From assembly GCA_944548615.1 (NCBI GenBank), contig OX155960.1, positions 15,989,986 to 16,053,985 on the forward strand: DNA of 64,000 nucleotides, read 5' to 3'. This document shows, piece after piece, positions 40,899 through 55,364 of this stretch (position 1 is its first letter; the number at the start of each line of letters is the position of its first letter). The DNA is from Micropterix aruncella. Its lineage: Eukaryota; Arthropoda; Insecta; Lepidoptera; Micropterigidae. The notes beneath the pieces are model-generated. The model was given only the letters and a program-made list of their open reading frames with translations. It searched no databases and was not told where the DNA came from. The translations under genes were made by a program, and so were the position numbers.

Positions 40899-43494
40899 CA
40901 TATCGATGGCATAGAATGCAGATGTGGTATGTGCAATGGAATACATTTTACAGGAGAGCAATTTTAAAGTTTGGATATCTGGTACTTTTAAGCTTTTATT
41001 ATTATAGCTCCTATATTTCTATATACTGTAAACTAGTTCATTGGCTAACACAATATAGGTAATTAGAATAATAAAAGTAAAATATGGATGCTTAAATTTG
41101 AATTAATTACCTATAGGTGTGCACTTACCACTTCTGTCTACTGCTCTATTGTACATACCACAATTGTCTGCTTTTGATATCAGTTTCTTTTAAAAGAAAA
41201 ACATTAAAAAAATACCTTTTTAGAATTGAAAAATATTTAATTAAGTTTAGTAAAGTACATAGAAGTTATTAAACAAGCATGGATAGTTCTATGCAAGATT
41301 AATCTGTGGGTTTTTTAAACTAAGTGGGTTTACCTAATTAACAAAAACAACTCAAATTTTATTCCTCATCTTTAGAATCCACTCATCTAAACATGCGGGA
41401 ACTTGAAGGCAGAGAATGATAAAAATATTCATAATCCTGTGGGATTACTTAACCATCAAGTAGAGACAATAAGTCCTTCTTCTTGGCTTCTGTGATAGTC
41501 AAGGTTTAATTGTATGCCTTATTTAATATTATATCTTGCTGCCGATCCGCTGCCTGTAAGTTAAAACTATGATTACAAATCACAATCATTTAGCAGAGAA
41601 GGTAACAAACACATTTTTTTCTTTTTACCTTAGCCCTTCTTTTTTGATTAATATTAATTTTCATGAAGTTTTCTTCATCGAGGTCATATTTGTACATAAT
41701 AATATTGGGCTTAGTTTTGGTAAATCGCAGCCATTTAATTTTCAGCCAATTCACAGTGTTTTTGTCATTATTTTATGTAGTATTGTGTACTACTTGATTG
41801 GTCAATAAATTAAAATCGTAAAAGTCACTGTTAGTCAAAACATTTACAATACATATATGGGTTTGGATTTATTCTAGTAGCAGAAATTAGGAAGGCCTGT
41901 GTGATTTATTTTTTAAAATGTTTTCTAGCCCTTTCTATTGTGGCATGCATGGCATCTGCCTCTGATAAGAATGCCCAGATTCCATGTACTTGAGATATAT
42001 TGTCTACAGGTGGCTTAAATTATTCAGAGCATATAACATTGCAGCACAGACATGTTCATTTCTGTTTTGGCCTCCACATGTGTCAGAGAAAGAAGAAACA
42101 TGAGTCACGGTGTCAGGCAATGACTCTAAATATTTAAAAAACAGGTACCTATTTCATTGCTGCCTCGCTGAGCTTTACATTCATCCCATAAGTAGCAGTA
42201 ACCATCTGGAATGGTTTTCATATATTGTGAAATTATATGCATTCAATTTTATCTTGTAATAAATAGCAGAATCATCTACAAATGGGAGAGTCAATATACT
42301 TTGCAAGTTAAACGAAACAAATCTGAATGTTTTACCATGATTCTCTTGTGCCTTAATTTTTTTGACATTGTTTCATTTTCATTGATGCATTTTCTCTGGC
42401 TTTATGTGCTGCCCATTAATCTTTCGAGTCATCTTTATTTGATGAGGCATTATATGCATTACATTTTGTACACTAATCCTTTTTTTGGCTGATAAAAGCT
42501 TAATGCTGGAACATATGAATAAAAAATATCCTTATAAACATAATAGGGCACTGGTAGCATTTCTTGAATTTGTTCTTTGTACAAACGATACATAATGCTT
42601 ATATTTAAATCAGAGACAAAATATAATTTCTTGCTGTCACGCCTGCAGCAATGAGATTCCATCCGTGGGAATGAGTCAATGTAAGATTTAACAGCTGCAA
42701 TAATGCTCACTGATGTAGCAGTGGCTGGTTTCTTGCCTGCTCTTTTGTCGTTACTCGAATATGTGGCAGTACTTGACACTATCAAAGTGTCTAATATCCT
42801 GTGACTAATCGATAATGTATTGCATAAAAACTTTGTAGAAACTTTTATCAATGCTCCTCCTGGTGCCCTGAAATGATATTGTTTCGATAGTTTCTTAGGG
42901 ATTTAAGCATTTTGTCGAACAACATCACCAATGGTAATAAGTGATGATAAATATTGCTTTAGTTTGATGGTATCACTTAAAGCCCGATATTCTTCCAATA
43001 TATTTTTATTTAATTTATTTTCAGTAATTTATTCAGATAGTTACCAGTCCCTGATTCCTCACATGCAAGTTCAACTAAAAAACGTCCTCGTCTAACCATA
43101 TTTCCCTTCTTTTTACTAAAAGGCACTTGAATTTACAATAAAATTACACGGAAACCAACTAACCGAATCACCAAAGTGACAAGTGAAACGTTGACAGAAC
43201 GTCTGAGTTGTCAGTTAAGGTGGCAAAATATACAAAGTGCCACATACCACATTTGTACATTTAATTTGTTCACGTCGAATGGGGTAAGGGCACATGCAAC
43301 AATTGACTCCTACATAATTTTCATTTTTAATCAATTTACCACATTTGATACATTAGTAAATCATAACTGGGACAACATACGCTTACCACATTTGTACGCA
43401 ACAAAATTTAAGTTACAACGACCAACTCTGTGTACTTAACTCAATTTTGACAAAAAGTGTACTTACCACATCTGCGTTCTATGCCATCGATATG
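40899..43494 (-). mobile_element. TIR transposon carrying a decayed GQNRN-motif gene
   Basis: 40899-40929 and 43464-43494 are 31-bp reverse complements with one mismatch (outer part CATATCGATGGCATAGAA, inner GCAGATGTGGTA). Short TACCACA(T/A)(T/C)TGT-like motifs recur inside both ends (near 41120-41170, 43240-43260 and 43380-43395), like sub-terminal binding sites. The 2.6-kb interior holds a minus-strand pseudogene at 41897-43120. No target duplication could be assigned. The superfamily is not recognised. Confidence 0.7.
41897..43120 (-). pseudogene. Decayed gene of an arthropod TE-like family with D-x-C-x-GQNRN motif
   Basis: Minus-strand frames give in order: KKKGNMVRRGRF (near 43110), LNTLSISHRI-like CNTLSISHRILDTLI with DKRAGKKPATATS, VKSYIDSFPRMESHCCRRDS, LYFVSDLNISIMYRLYKEQI (the 130-codon frame 42851-42459), and after several shifts SDTCGGQNRNEHVCA followed by KYMESGHSYQRQMP (about 42090-41930). 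The order SFPxxESHYxR...LNIxxMYxLYxE...SDxCxGQNRN...ESGH is that of a large family of uncharacterised arthropod proteins, which I believe carry a domain catalogued as DUF7869. The conserved Asp and His could be nuclease residues, but that is inference. Many stops and frameshifts, so dead. Lying between inverted repeats, it is probably the transposase of this element. Confidence 0.6.
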
Positions 43495-44109
43495 TTAATC
43501 AGAACCACATTTTAATGACTTGCATATCGCATGTTTTCGATTTGTAATCAATGGTTTGCTCGGCTGATCATATTACTAACCTATTAAATTTGTTTGCGGA
43601 AAAAATAGCGAAGTGAAGTATAGTGCGATAAGCAGTTACCTATACAGTATCAGTTATCGATAACGAATTATGATTTGCGTAGGTAAGGAAGCGCAAACGA
43701 AATGTCAATGACAGCGAAAATAAATGATGATTTCAATGAGGAAACTCAAAGCACATGGCGAGGAAAAACCATAGGTTTTATTTCTTTGCATGCAGTCATT
43801 TGAATGACGTAGATACCTACTTACTAATCTAGAGGAATTAAAAACATATTGGGTCGAATTGAAATTAAAACTCAACTAAGTCGAGTAGATTGTGACCTAT
43901 AATTATTAAAATGTCATTGGCAAAATAAATACAAGATTGGGCTCGGTTGATAAAAATCATGTAGGTATCTATAAGTGTATCTATAAGTGTAACAGGTTAG
44001 GTTATGTTAATGAAAATCTTATAGTTAAATTGTGTATGTCCCTAAATTATATAAAACACGAATATATTTTTTATTTGTGCTTTCTGCTGGGATATAGTGG
44101 ATCTAATTC
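43495..44109. other. Intergenic stretch, nothing recognised
   Basis: AT-rich; includes the short palindrome AGTTATCGATAACG near 43660. No gene seen. Confidence 0.45.
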
Positions 44110-44205
44110 GAAACACAAATATTATAATAATAAAATCTTTATTAAACAATATATTATTTGCACAAAGGCGGGCTTATCGCCCTAGGGCAATCTCTTACAG
44201 CTAAT
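44110..44205 (-). repeat. SINE/LINE 3' tail with conserved hairpin, antisense
   Basis: Read on the minus strand: TAGCTGTAAGAGATTGCCCT, then AGGGCGATAAGCCCGCC, ending in AATAAAG and (ATT)n-like sequence. It is the same tail as at 5529-5630. Confidence 0.65.
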
Positions 44206-44869
44206 CATAATGTTGGTTTGAGAGTAGCCGTCTACTACTGTTGGGGACTGAGCTAAATGTAAGCTGTGGCTGAGGTGCGGGGACCGGCGTTCGTAGAACA
44301 CGCGTTCTTTCGTTAGCGTACATACTTATACTTATTACTGTCGAGTAGCACCGGGCGAATGATGCCACAGCACTAATATCTGTGGTGGGGAGACATCTAC
44401 ATACGAAATTCAATATTAGTTGAAATACAGTATTTAAATGTATTCCAATGTGTTTATATAAACTAAATAGGCAGTATAAAGCAATAAATAGATTAAAAAA
44501 AAACAAATTAAAATAAATCACAGACAAAGGAGGGGGTGAAGGGTACCTTGTTGATCAGAAATACTTTTTTAGAAATAACATGAACACAGAGAGAGATTTT
44601 ACGTCTCTGATATTTGCAGGAAGCTGGTCTCATAATCGAGCTGCATGAACCGAGGAGTGAGAATAAAAGGATGTATTATGACTTGGGATGAACTACGCAA
44701 CCTACAGATAATTTTGAATTTAGTTTAAAGAAATTTTTAGTTTTTTTTATAATCTAGTAAGTATGTCGTATGTATGTAGCTATCTATTAATGCAGCGGAA
44801 GCTTTCAAGTTAATTTTCACTAACTTCCTGACTTCTGACTTCCAAAAAAATTTTGTTAATGTATTAAGG

Positions 44870-45572
44870 ACCGATGACAATGTAATGATTTCGTTATTTT
44901 GATCTAAATAGAGTTGTCAACTACAACAGGCGAGCCCGTCACCTCAGGAAGTTTTAACGATTAGTCGTTCTATCTCCCTGGAGTGAGCGCAGAAGACTTG
45001 GACAGAACAGTCCACCGTCAAGCTCCGCCACAAACCCGTAAGAGGCCAACGCCATAACCGCGAGATAGCCATGAGTGTTACCCAGCGGGCTTACACTCAC
45101 GCCCTTACTTCCAATTGAGACCAGATTACTCCAGTCTCTCGATTGGTTACGAGTTCGAGGTCGCTTGCGCGGTCCTCTCCCTTGCGAAGCGGCGAAACAG
45201 TGTATACCGAATATATCGCGGACAACGGCATCCTTTGCCCGGCTGTTCACCCAGGATCGGGTAGCCGATGGTCGTTTCAAGAGCAGTCGCCGTAAGGTCC
45301 GCAACCACCCCCGCTCTATAGGAAACAGTACTGCTTCCAAACTCCCCCGACTGTTAGTCAGAGTACGCAATCGATTAGCTTATCCGCACGGTGCGCAGAC
45401 CGTCCAGGGGCGCCAGAAGGTCATAAGGGAAACTAACCCTAAGGCCGGAGGCCGCCGGATGGGTATTGACCTGTGAGTGTGACCAACCCTGAACAGAATG
45501 GGTCTTCTTGACCAACTCAGCAAGGGCCCATTAACTCCCTAAACCGATGACAATGTAATAATTTCATTATTT
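44870..45572 (-). mobile_element. Rep-A full copy with 31-bp flanking direct repeat
   Basis: Antisense copy of about 640 bp (44901-45541) between direct repeats 44870-44900 and 45542-45572, which share ACCGATGACAATGTAAT and ATTATTTT-like ends with two G/A differences in 31. It ends, read on +, GGGCCCATTAACTCCCT and begins AGTTGTCAACTACAAC, matching the full copy at 11212. The long duplication is compatible with target-primed retroposition. A 133-codon + frame (45075-45476) corresponds to the antisense frame of the copy at 11212. Confidence 0.8.
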
Positions 45573-45629
45573 TAACCTAACGTCCTGAACAGGAGCATCA
45601 GGATAAAAAGAAAAAATTCTGATTAAATG

Positions 45630-45775
45630 GTTGACTGTAAGATATCGCTATAGCGATAAGTCCGCCATTTGTGCATACATTGACTTTTTATAAAACCAGT
45701 GTAATATTCATTAATATATGTTTTTGTAGCACAATAAAGTTATTCTAATCTATTCTATTCTATTAATTTTACAAG
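45630..45775 (+). repeat. SINE/LINE 3' tail ending in TATTC repeats
   Basis: TTGACTGTAAGATATCGCTA, then TAGCGATAAGTCCGCC, with a perfect hairpin TATCGCTATAGCGATA, then a 3' UTR-like stretch with CAATAAAG and (CTATT)n at about 45750-45775. Confidence 0.65.
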
Positions 45776-48150
<2,375 letters not shown>

Positions 48151-48153
48151 CAT

Positions 48154-48675
<522 letters not shown>

Positions 48676-48699
48676 GTTGGTTGGTAGGGTTGGTATATA

Positions 48700-48805
48700 T
48701 GTAACCACGTAGGGTTGGTTGTAAGAGATTGTCATATGCGAATAAACCCGCCCATTGTGATTTCTCAATAAAGAGTAGAGCCAATCAATTAATCAATCAA
48801 TCAAA
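48700..48805 (+). repeat. SINE/LINE 3' tail with (CAAT)n end
   Basis: GGTTGTAAGAGATTGTCATA, then TGCGAATAAACCCGCCCATT, then CTCAATAAAGAG and (CAAT/TCAA)n at 48781-48803. Preceded by short GGTTGGTAGG repeats. Confidence 0.6.
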
Positions 48806-49380
48806 CTCAGACTGAAAAGTAGAAATTAGTATGGTGGCCAATTATATTTTATTCAGTATGGTGGCCAAGTTATTTACCCCGCATAGAAACCCGTTAACGA
48901 TGACCACGCGATATCGCGTGAACGGCCATTTGATGAGAGTCTGCAACAAGCGATTTCGCGTGAGCGGCAATGAAGGTGTTGAAGGTAGTCTATATGGACA
49001 CCGATAAAATAATTCCGGAAAGACCTTGCTGTTTTCGATCCGTATGGACCTCGATTTCTCGGCACTCTTTTTATCAGGGAACAGTTAACCGTTCTGTTAA
49101 CCGTCAGTCTTCCTTGTCTGTATAATTGGTTCGACGCAGTGAGTTCGGCGCTGATGGCGAGTGGTGCGACGCCAAAATTACATACGGAAATTTTGTTTGT
49201 TATTTTTTTGTGATTCTGTTTTTATCAATAGATGAAACCCTATTTTTATCAATAGAAGAGCCAATTAATATGTATGTACGTGTACTGTGATTTTGTAAAA
49301 AGGGCCATTACCTCTATAATAATTACGTAAATGCTAACGTATTTCTGTGGTACCTACCTACTAAGTAATATCCTGTTTTT
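48806..49380. other. Intergenic stretch with a possible TTAA-bounded MITE
   Basis: Between TTAA at about 48893 and TTAA at about 49086 lie two similar blocks, GCGATATCGCGTGAACGGCC and GCGATTTCGCGTGAGCGGC, reminiscent of sub-terminal repeats of piggyBac-like elements. No clear inverted termini. Nothing else recognised. Confidence 0.3.
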
Positions 49381-49758
49381 ATAAGACTGCCCAACAAAAA
49401 AGGAGTATAATGTGTTCAGAGTTCATCTATGTATATTTTCCGTTTTTTATTCCACTATAACTTTTAAACGCTTGAACCGAATTAGAAGTGGAAGGTATTG
49501 TTAGAACCATTATGTCATCCCGAGTATCATAGGGTATCTTAACTGTCCAAATATCAAGTAAGTAGATGTCTAGATGTCCAAATATCCAAATATCAATAAA
49601 TTAATATAAACATATAGTGTTTAATATCAAATGAAAGTCCTAAATGAGTACATTTCGGAAATATACATGTTTCTAAACTGATAAATACATAAACCACAAA
49701 AACCGTAATAAAAATAATTATAAATACAATGAATCCCTTTATCTAACGGCAATCGTGT
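49381..49758 (+). mobile_element. MITE of the ACACGACTGCC family, copy c
   Basis: From ATAAGACTGCCCAACAAAAA to AACGGCAATCGTGT, with internal CGCTTGAACCGAATT and CATCCCGAGTATCAT as in copies a and d. Both terminal repeats are slightly mutated. Confidence 0.7.
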
Positions 49759-50279
49759 TTTTATTCTTTTTAATATATTTACTTGTTTACATAGTTATAG
49801 AATATAAACCGTATTCTATAACTATGTAACTATATACAAACTTAGGTACTTTGAGTAGGTGAAAATAATGGTTTATACAAAAATTATTATTTTATTTTAT
49901 TTTTTATTAGCTAAATGTATACAGCATATCCATTATATAAAAAAAAAACATTTTATACATTAACATTAATATAGCCATTAATACATTTTAAATTAGCAAA
50001 TAATATAAAGCACCTATTTAAAAGATAATAATTTTATAACCTTTTTTTAAAAAAAAAGGAATAAAGGAAAAGGAAGCATTTCTAAATTTAATGTATAAGT
50101 ACAATAGGGGAATGGAAATTGAAGGAAGGGATTGTTATAACATTATGTGTAATATACGTTCATAAATGGTCATACATACGTATACTATTGACATATATAT
50201 ACATATAGACATACATACACACATAAATACATTGTATATAATAAAGTAATAAGTAGTGAGTATTTTACAAATATTTAAA
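49759..50279. other. AT-rich intergenic DNA
   Basis: Contains a short imperfect palindrome near 49790-49830 (ATAGTTATAGAATA ... TATTCTATAACTAT). Otherwise nothing recognised. Confidence 0.45.
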
Positions 50280-50988
50280 TTAATTATCGTTCCTGAGCTT
50301 TTCTTCAACTGCGTGAAGAAAATGCTTCCTGTCCAGAGAAAAAATGTCAAGGTCATTAAACCTGTTATTAAAAGAGGCGAGTAACCGTATCATAGTAGAG
50401 TTGCTGAAGTGGCTTGTATTGCATCTGGGCACGTGAAACAAACGAGAAACTCGGGTACTTCTGAGGGGCACTCTCAAGGAAATTCGCTCAGTTAACGCTG
50501 GACAGTCTATTAAACCATGAAGGATGTCATATAGGATTGATATGTCGGTTATGGTCTGTCTATTATAGAGCAGTGCAACCTTAAAGTAATCCGCTCGTTC
50601 CTCATATGTCTCGAAGTTCGTGTGCTCGCGCCAATTTAGGTATCGCAAGAAACGCTTTTGGACGCCCTCAACCTTGTTGACAGATGCAGCATATATGGTA
50701 CATCGGTGACCATATAGTGGATCCGAAGCCTCAGACACTTCTGACATATGCGTAATACAGCATTTTTAAGGCGAGGGTGTCACTGAACGGTTTGCACACT
50801 CTAAACAAAAATCCTAACATTTTCTTGGCATTAAGAACTATGTGATCTATGTGGTCGTTGTATGTAAGCTTCGTATCTAAATAAAGTCCGTGGTCGCGTG
50901 TTAAAGATGTTTTTGGAATGTTTTCGCCATCGATAAGATAGTTAGTTATATACAATTGGCCGAGTATTTCTGGTAAAACTGATGGCAT
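50280..50988 (-). pseudogene. Jockey-like LINE ORF2 C-terminal region, antisense
   Basis: Minus-strand frames 50988-50731 and 50747-50280 join after one frameshift. The first reads DHGLYLDTKLTYNDHIDHIV, then KKMLGFLFRVCKPFSD and LKMLYYAYVRSV; the second VEGVQKRFLRYLNWREH and then YNRQTITDISILYDILHGLI. This is the segment after RT palm in Jockey/CR1 ORF2 (LGVxLDxKLxFxxHI ... LYxxxVRSxLEY ... IExVQKRFLRYL). About 235 codons are left; the 5' part is missing. Confidence 0.85.
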
Positions 50989-51176
50989 TGGCTGATGGCT
51001 GGCATTATTTAAGTTCTTACTTTAATTAACATGTACACAAGAAACCTTTTTAATTGTTACGTTGTGAGGTCAGCGACTTACCTTTTCCACTTAACAATTT
51101 CAACATTCCGCTGACTAATTGGCCTCTCCAAAAATTAATTCGAAAATTAAATTTAAAATTCGGCAGTTGAGTTTTT

Positions 51177-51915
51177 ACACGACTGCCTAACAAAAAAAGA
51201 ATGTAATGCGTTCAGGGCTCATCTATGCATGTTTTGCGTTTTTTTATTCCACCATAATTTCTAAACGCTTGAACCGATTTAAAAGTGTGTGGTATTGTCA
51301 GAATCGTAATGTCATCCCGAATGTTACGTGCCGCGACCCCTTGCTTTTATATAAGGAGAAATTAGCGTCTTTAATATAAATTGCCGTATTAGGCAAAGCG
51401 TGTTGATAATCATCATTTGGCAGTTTAGTTTTTTTCGTTCTTCCTCTTCGCGACCGCCAGCAATAAACCCGATAGGCAAAGTACAAAGAGATGTATTTGG
51501 AATTTAACCTAATTTATCGAAATATCAATAAGTAGTTGTCTTTTTTTACAGAATTAATACATTAGATATATCGCTAAAACCAGGTCTGGTTGCCTATGAT
51601 ATAAAAGAAAGCCTCTACACTTAGAATAAGTAACGAGTTTACATTCAATCAAATTACAACAAAATTCATTAATTATTTAGATAATAACATTTTAGATCTA
51701 CCCGCAATCTATACAGCTAAAAAACGAATCCAAATGTCTATAAATATATCGTGTTTAGTGTCAAATGAAATATCTGATGGGATACATTTCGTGTATAAGT
51801 AAATATAAGTGTATTTATATGAATTAATACATAAAAACTACAAACATTTCATTAATAAAACGTAATAAAAATAATTATAAATTCAATAGTTTACTTTCTG
51901 TAACGGCAGTCTTGT
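51177..51915 (+). mobile_element. MITE of the ACACGACTGCC family, copy d (longest)
   Basis: Begins ACACGACTGCCTAACAAAAA after a T run and ends AACGGCAGTCTTGT. Internal motifs CGCTTGAACCGATTT and CATCCCGAATGTTA match copies a-c. 739 bp, non-coding. It includes CTTCTCTTCG-like CTTCCTCTTCGCGACCGCC, also present in copy a. Confidence 0.75.
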
Positions 51916-52305
51916 TTTTATTATTTTTAATTTGTATCGTTTATGTATCATATATGTGTTGTATTTATTATATCACATAATGTGTGGTGAATTTTATCAT
52001 ATAAATCTAAAAAAAATACTTTTTTATTTGTTAATAAAACGGTAGAGTGTTACCTTTAATGTTTTCCTTCCTTTTCTCTCTTCTTTTTTTCTTTTCGAAT
52101 TATATTAGTTTAATACTATTACTCATGTTTTTACACCATCTGCATCATGTAAATTGCACATCTATGTAGATACAGGCCTGACAAGCCTCGTTAGGTGTGC
52201 ATAGCGCAATTTGTTGCGTAAACTGTGTCTATTTTAAGCTGTTCTTTACAATGTATAAATTCTTTACTTCGGTAACAATCTAACTACTTTTCTAATTACA
52301 AGTAA
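51916..52305. other. AT-rich intergenic DNA
   Basis: No supported feature. Confidence 0.45.
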
Positions 52306-52878
52306 TCTATATATATATAAAACATAGTCGGCTTTGTTCGAACACTTATAACTCTAGAACGGCTGGACCGATTTTCACGGTTTTTGATTTATTGTATTTG
52401 TCTCCTTCCTGAATAGCAGAATAACTATTAAAAACGAAAAATGGAAAATTGTCGAAAAATTAAAATAAAAGATTTTCCCATATAAAATGTAAATCCGTGT
52501 TTTTCTCATGGTCAGTTGTACGTGGCATGTTCACGTCTCGGCAAATCATCCGCTTTATTTGTTCTTGAACCTGATAAAAAAACAAAAAATATCGTATATC
52601 ACAAGGTGCTTCAATGAAGACAATTAAACCGAGTGCATCCCATGCTGCACAATATGTAAATAGTTTAATTCAATCATGTCTTGCTGACACGCGATTGATA
52701 TGCTTATTTTTTGTACTTTTATATTTCTTTTTGTTTTATTATCTTGATAAAGTAGTGAACTTAATATTTATTTTGTATTCATTGTATTACTTTCATAAAA
52801 TCATAAATTAAATTCAGCTAATCTGTAACACGACATTCATTGACTGTTAGGCGGTACGAAGTTCGCCGGGTCAGCTAG
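52306..52878 (+). mobile_element. Non-autonomous Helitron, family 3
   Basis: Starts TCTATATATATAAAACATAG after A and ends GGGTCAGCTAG before T, with the hairpin GGCGGTACGAAGTTCGCC just upstream. 573 bp, non-coding. Insertion between A and T is the Helitron rule. Confidence 0.8.
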
Positions 52879-53039
52879 TAAATAAATAAATAAATACCTG
52901 TCTTTTATCCGTTTCTTTCCCATATCCGTCACCACTTAGATCCTTACCCTTGATAGTTAATCGACGTTCGACTGTATTCGTATCATATACTTTCCTAATC
53001 AAATTCTATATGTGCGCTTTCCCTCTTCCTAGCAGGATT

Positions 53040-53340
53040 TCTAGATCCACCGATGGCGATCCCTCGGTATCCTTGAAGGATGGCGCCCCTACGCGAGCGG
53101 CGCGATTTGAGCGATAAAAAGCAGAATGGCTCGGATATGAGCGAGCGAGATCGCTGTTTATCGCCCCATTGAAATTCAACTCCTTGCCGTAGTTCTGTCA
53201 GCGAATTTGCCACCGATCGGTCGACCGCGATTACAGCCCGATTAAAATGGTGACGCGATGAGCCGCTGTCGTAAATAGTGCGATCCGCCGTGCGTGACCA
53301 CCTTGAACTTCATCATTGTCGTGACAACGTTGACCGGTGC
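53040..53340 (+). promoter_or_regulatory. Probable promoter region of the transporter gene
   Basis: Composition rises in GC upstream of the predicted first exon (GCGCCCCTACGCGAGCGGCG, GACCGCGATTACAGCCCG). No TATA box is evident. Assigned only by position ahead of the donor at 53381. Confidence 0.3.
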
Positions 53341-53380
53341 AGTTATTGTGAACGGATTTTACGCTTAAATAAGTAAACAG
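53300..53380 (+). other. Probable 5' UTR exon of the transporter gene (start approximate)
   Basis: A strong splice donor, AAACAG|GTAAGAATA, lies at 53380/53381, and a matching acceptor TTTTCGACAG at 55338-55347 opens the exon carrying the start codon. The exon has no ATG in the stretch shown. Exon start is a guess; transcript data would settle it. Confidence 0.5.
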
Positions 53381-54329
53381 GTAAGAATATCAATCGTGAT
53401 GATCCTCATCTGTGTTATTTATTTAGGAAAACTAAGACCTACATTTTGAATAAGTAGGTATAAATAGAAATAATTGATATACGTAGGTATAAATAGATAT
53501 TGTTTTTTTTTTTTAGTTTTAGTGATTTTATTTTATTTTATTAATATTAAGGAAACATACAGATGTTACAATAAATTTGTTACAAAATTATTATGTTAAA
53601 AAAATAAAGCTAATTACATGTTTCCACTTAAACATTCATAATTTAAACACAACAATATCATTTTTTTAAGAAATAACACACATAGGGAGAGGTGGAACTG
53701 GTAAGAAAGGAGTCATAATAAGTAAATAACATTTTATATAAATACACGTTCCATAATATAGTTATACATATTATTTAAAGATATTCTTGAATAAATATTA
53801 TTTATAATATTTTATATATTGCGATTACAATGATAAATCAATACCATAGAATAATGTAGTGACTATGTATTATAATAGTATCCCTGTGTGTATTATTATT
53901 ATTAATTATTTTTTTATTCCTCATAATTATTCTCATGACTATTATTTTATTGTCATTTATTAACTCTGGCATTTTCTTGACAATTCATTAAATATTATTT
54001 TACATTTGAAAGGATATTTTGACTATTTTAGATGTTCTTAAATATATTTTTAATTATTTGCTTATAGTTTATATTTTTATGACATATTACTTTAAATTTT
54101 ATGTAGGCTATTAGGGTAATTTTATTAAATACGATGATGTTACAAGAAATTCTAAAATATTAACAATGAAAGTATATTATCTACCGTAGTACAAGCGGCC
54201 GCCTAGTTAGGTCTTGACTATTTAAAATTGTAAAATATGTATGAAATATGAATGTAAAACACATATTTAATTAATCGATTATTGACCTACACTTATTTAT
54301 TTATTTATACAGGAAATTCACAAAAAAGG

Positions 54330-54540
54330 GGGATAGGGACTATGACCTGACAGGTCAATCCAAAGGAGGGGGAACGCTAATAGCAGTGCGAAAAGATATT
54401 CTCACTGTTCCTCAGACTACCTTCCAATCTTCTGCCGAAGATCTATGGGTATCGGTTTCAATTAAAAAAAAAAAAATTGTGTTCCTTCCATTTACCTGTA
54501 GAACTCTTAATTGACTGAACTAGAAAAAGAATACGGTAGA
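54330..54540 (+). pseudogene. LINE endonuclease fragment
   Basis: Reads RDYDLTGQSKGGGTLIAVRK, then SSAEDLWVSVSI, the (S)GGGVLIAV...ELVWV pattern of apurinic-type LINE endonucleases, before decaying into stops after a poly(A) stretch. Confidence 0.7.
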
Positions 54541-54569
54541 TTTCGCGGGGTTAGGGCGGGGGGGGGGGG

Positions 54570-54654
54570 ATTAATACTAACTAAACCGGGGGGTTTAGTT
54601 AGTATTAATACAGCTCGTATCCAGGAGGGGTAGGGGACCCCTCCTGGATACGAG
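54570..54654. repeat. Two adjoining perfect 17-bp-stem hairpins beside a poly-G run
   Basis: Stem 1: 54570-54586 with 54593-54609 (ATTAATACTAACTAAAC), loop CGGGGG. Stem 2: 54614-54630 with 54638-54654 (CTCGTATCCAGGAGGGG), loop TAGGGGA. The two are separated by ACAG and preceded by about ten G. Confidence 0.9.
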
Positions 54655-55364
54655 CCTGTGAAGAGCAGTAATGAGACCTACTACCTAGCACCAATATTAT
54701 GAAACGTCCAAGAGCGGGTTTTAGCCGTCAATTCGAAACGACGAATATGTAATATTATAATATAATGTAATTTTAATTGGAATTCCGATTCAACCGATGT
54801 CATCCATGCTCTAACTACACAGTGTGTAAAGCAGCATTCATGGTTTCGAGATCGCAATGTGACGAAGCTAAGCAAATATTATTTAAAAAAATATCTACAG
54901 AAAAACAAAGGTATCGATCGAGCACACTTAACAATTTGCGTAAGAACTTATCGCGAATTGATAACAATTCAAGGAGATTGTTTTATTTGATCTCTATATC
55001 GTCACATATCGAATAATCGTTTGATTGATTGGTTGTCGATATGATTTTCCTCGTTGCTATTACAATACAGTTTTTGCCCCCCGTCCCCAACACACAGATT
55101 TTTTACCGCTAGGTATGTGACGCGCACGAATTCCACCCATACAATTTCTTGTTTTTCAAAAATATGCATTCATTAGCATTTCACGTTATACAAGTTTGTG
55201 AGTAGTTAGGTAGGTATGTATATAGATTATTGGCCCCAAGTCAAACTAGCGAAGCTATTATCTCCGACTCCTTCGTACTAATTAGCCTCATATATAGATA
55301 ATAGCAGCAATTATCATAAATTTTCGTTTTGTTGGTGTTTTCGACAGGAAACTAAAAGAAGAAG

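Larger units (their letters stand above)
53381..55347 (+). other. Predicted intron 1 of the transporter gene
   Basis: From GTAAGAATA to TTTTCGACAG. Mostly AT-rich; contains a LINE endonuclease scrap (54330-54540) and two adjoining perfect hairpins (54570-54654). Confidence 0.5.
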
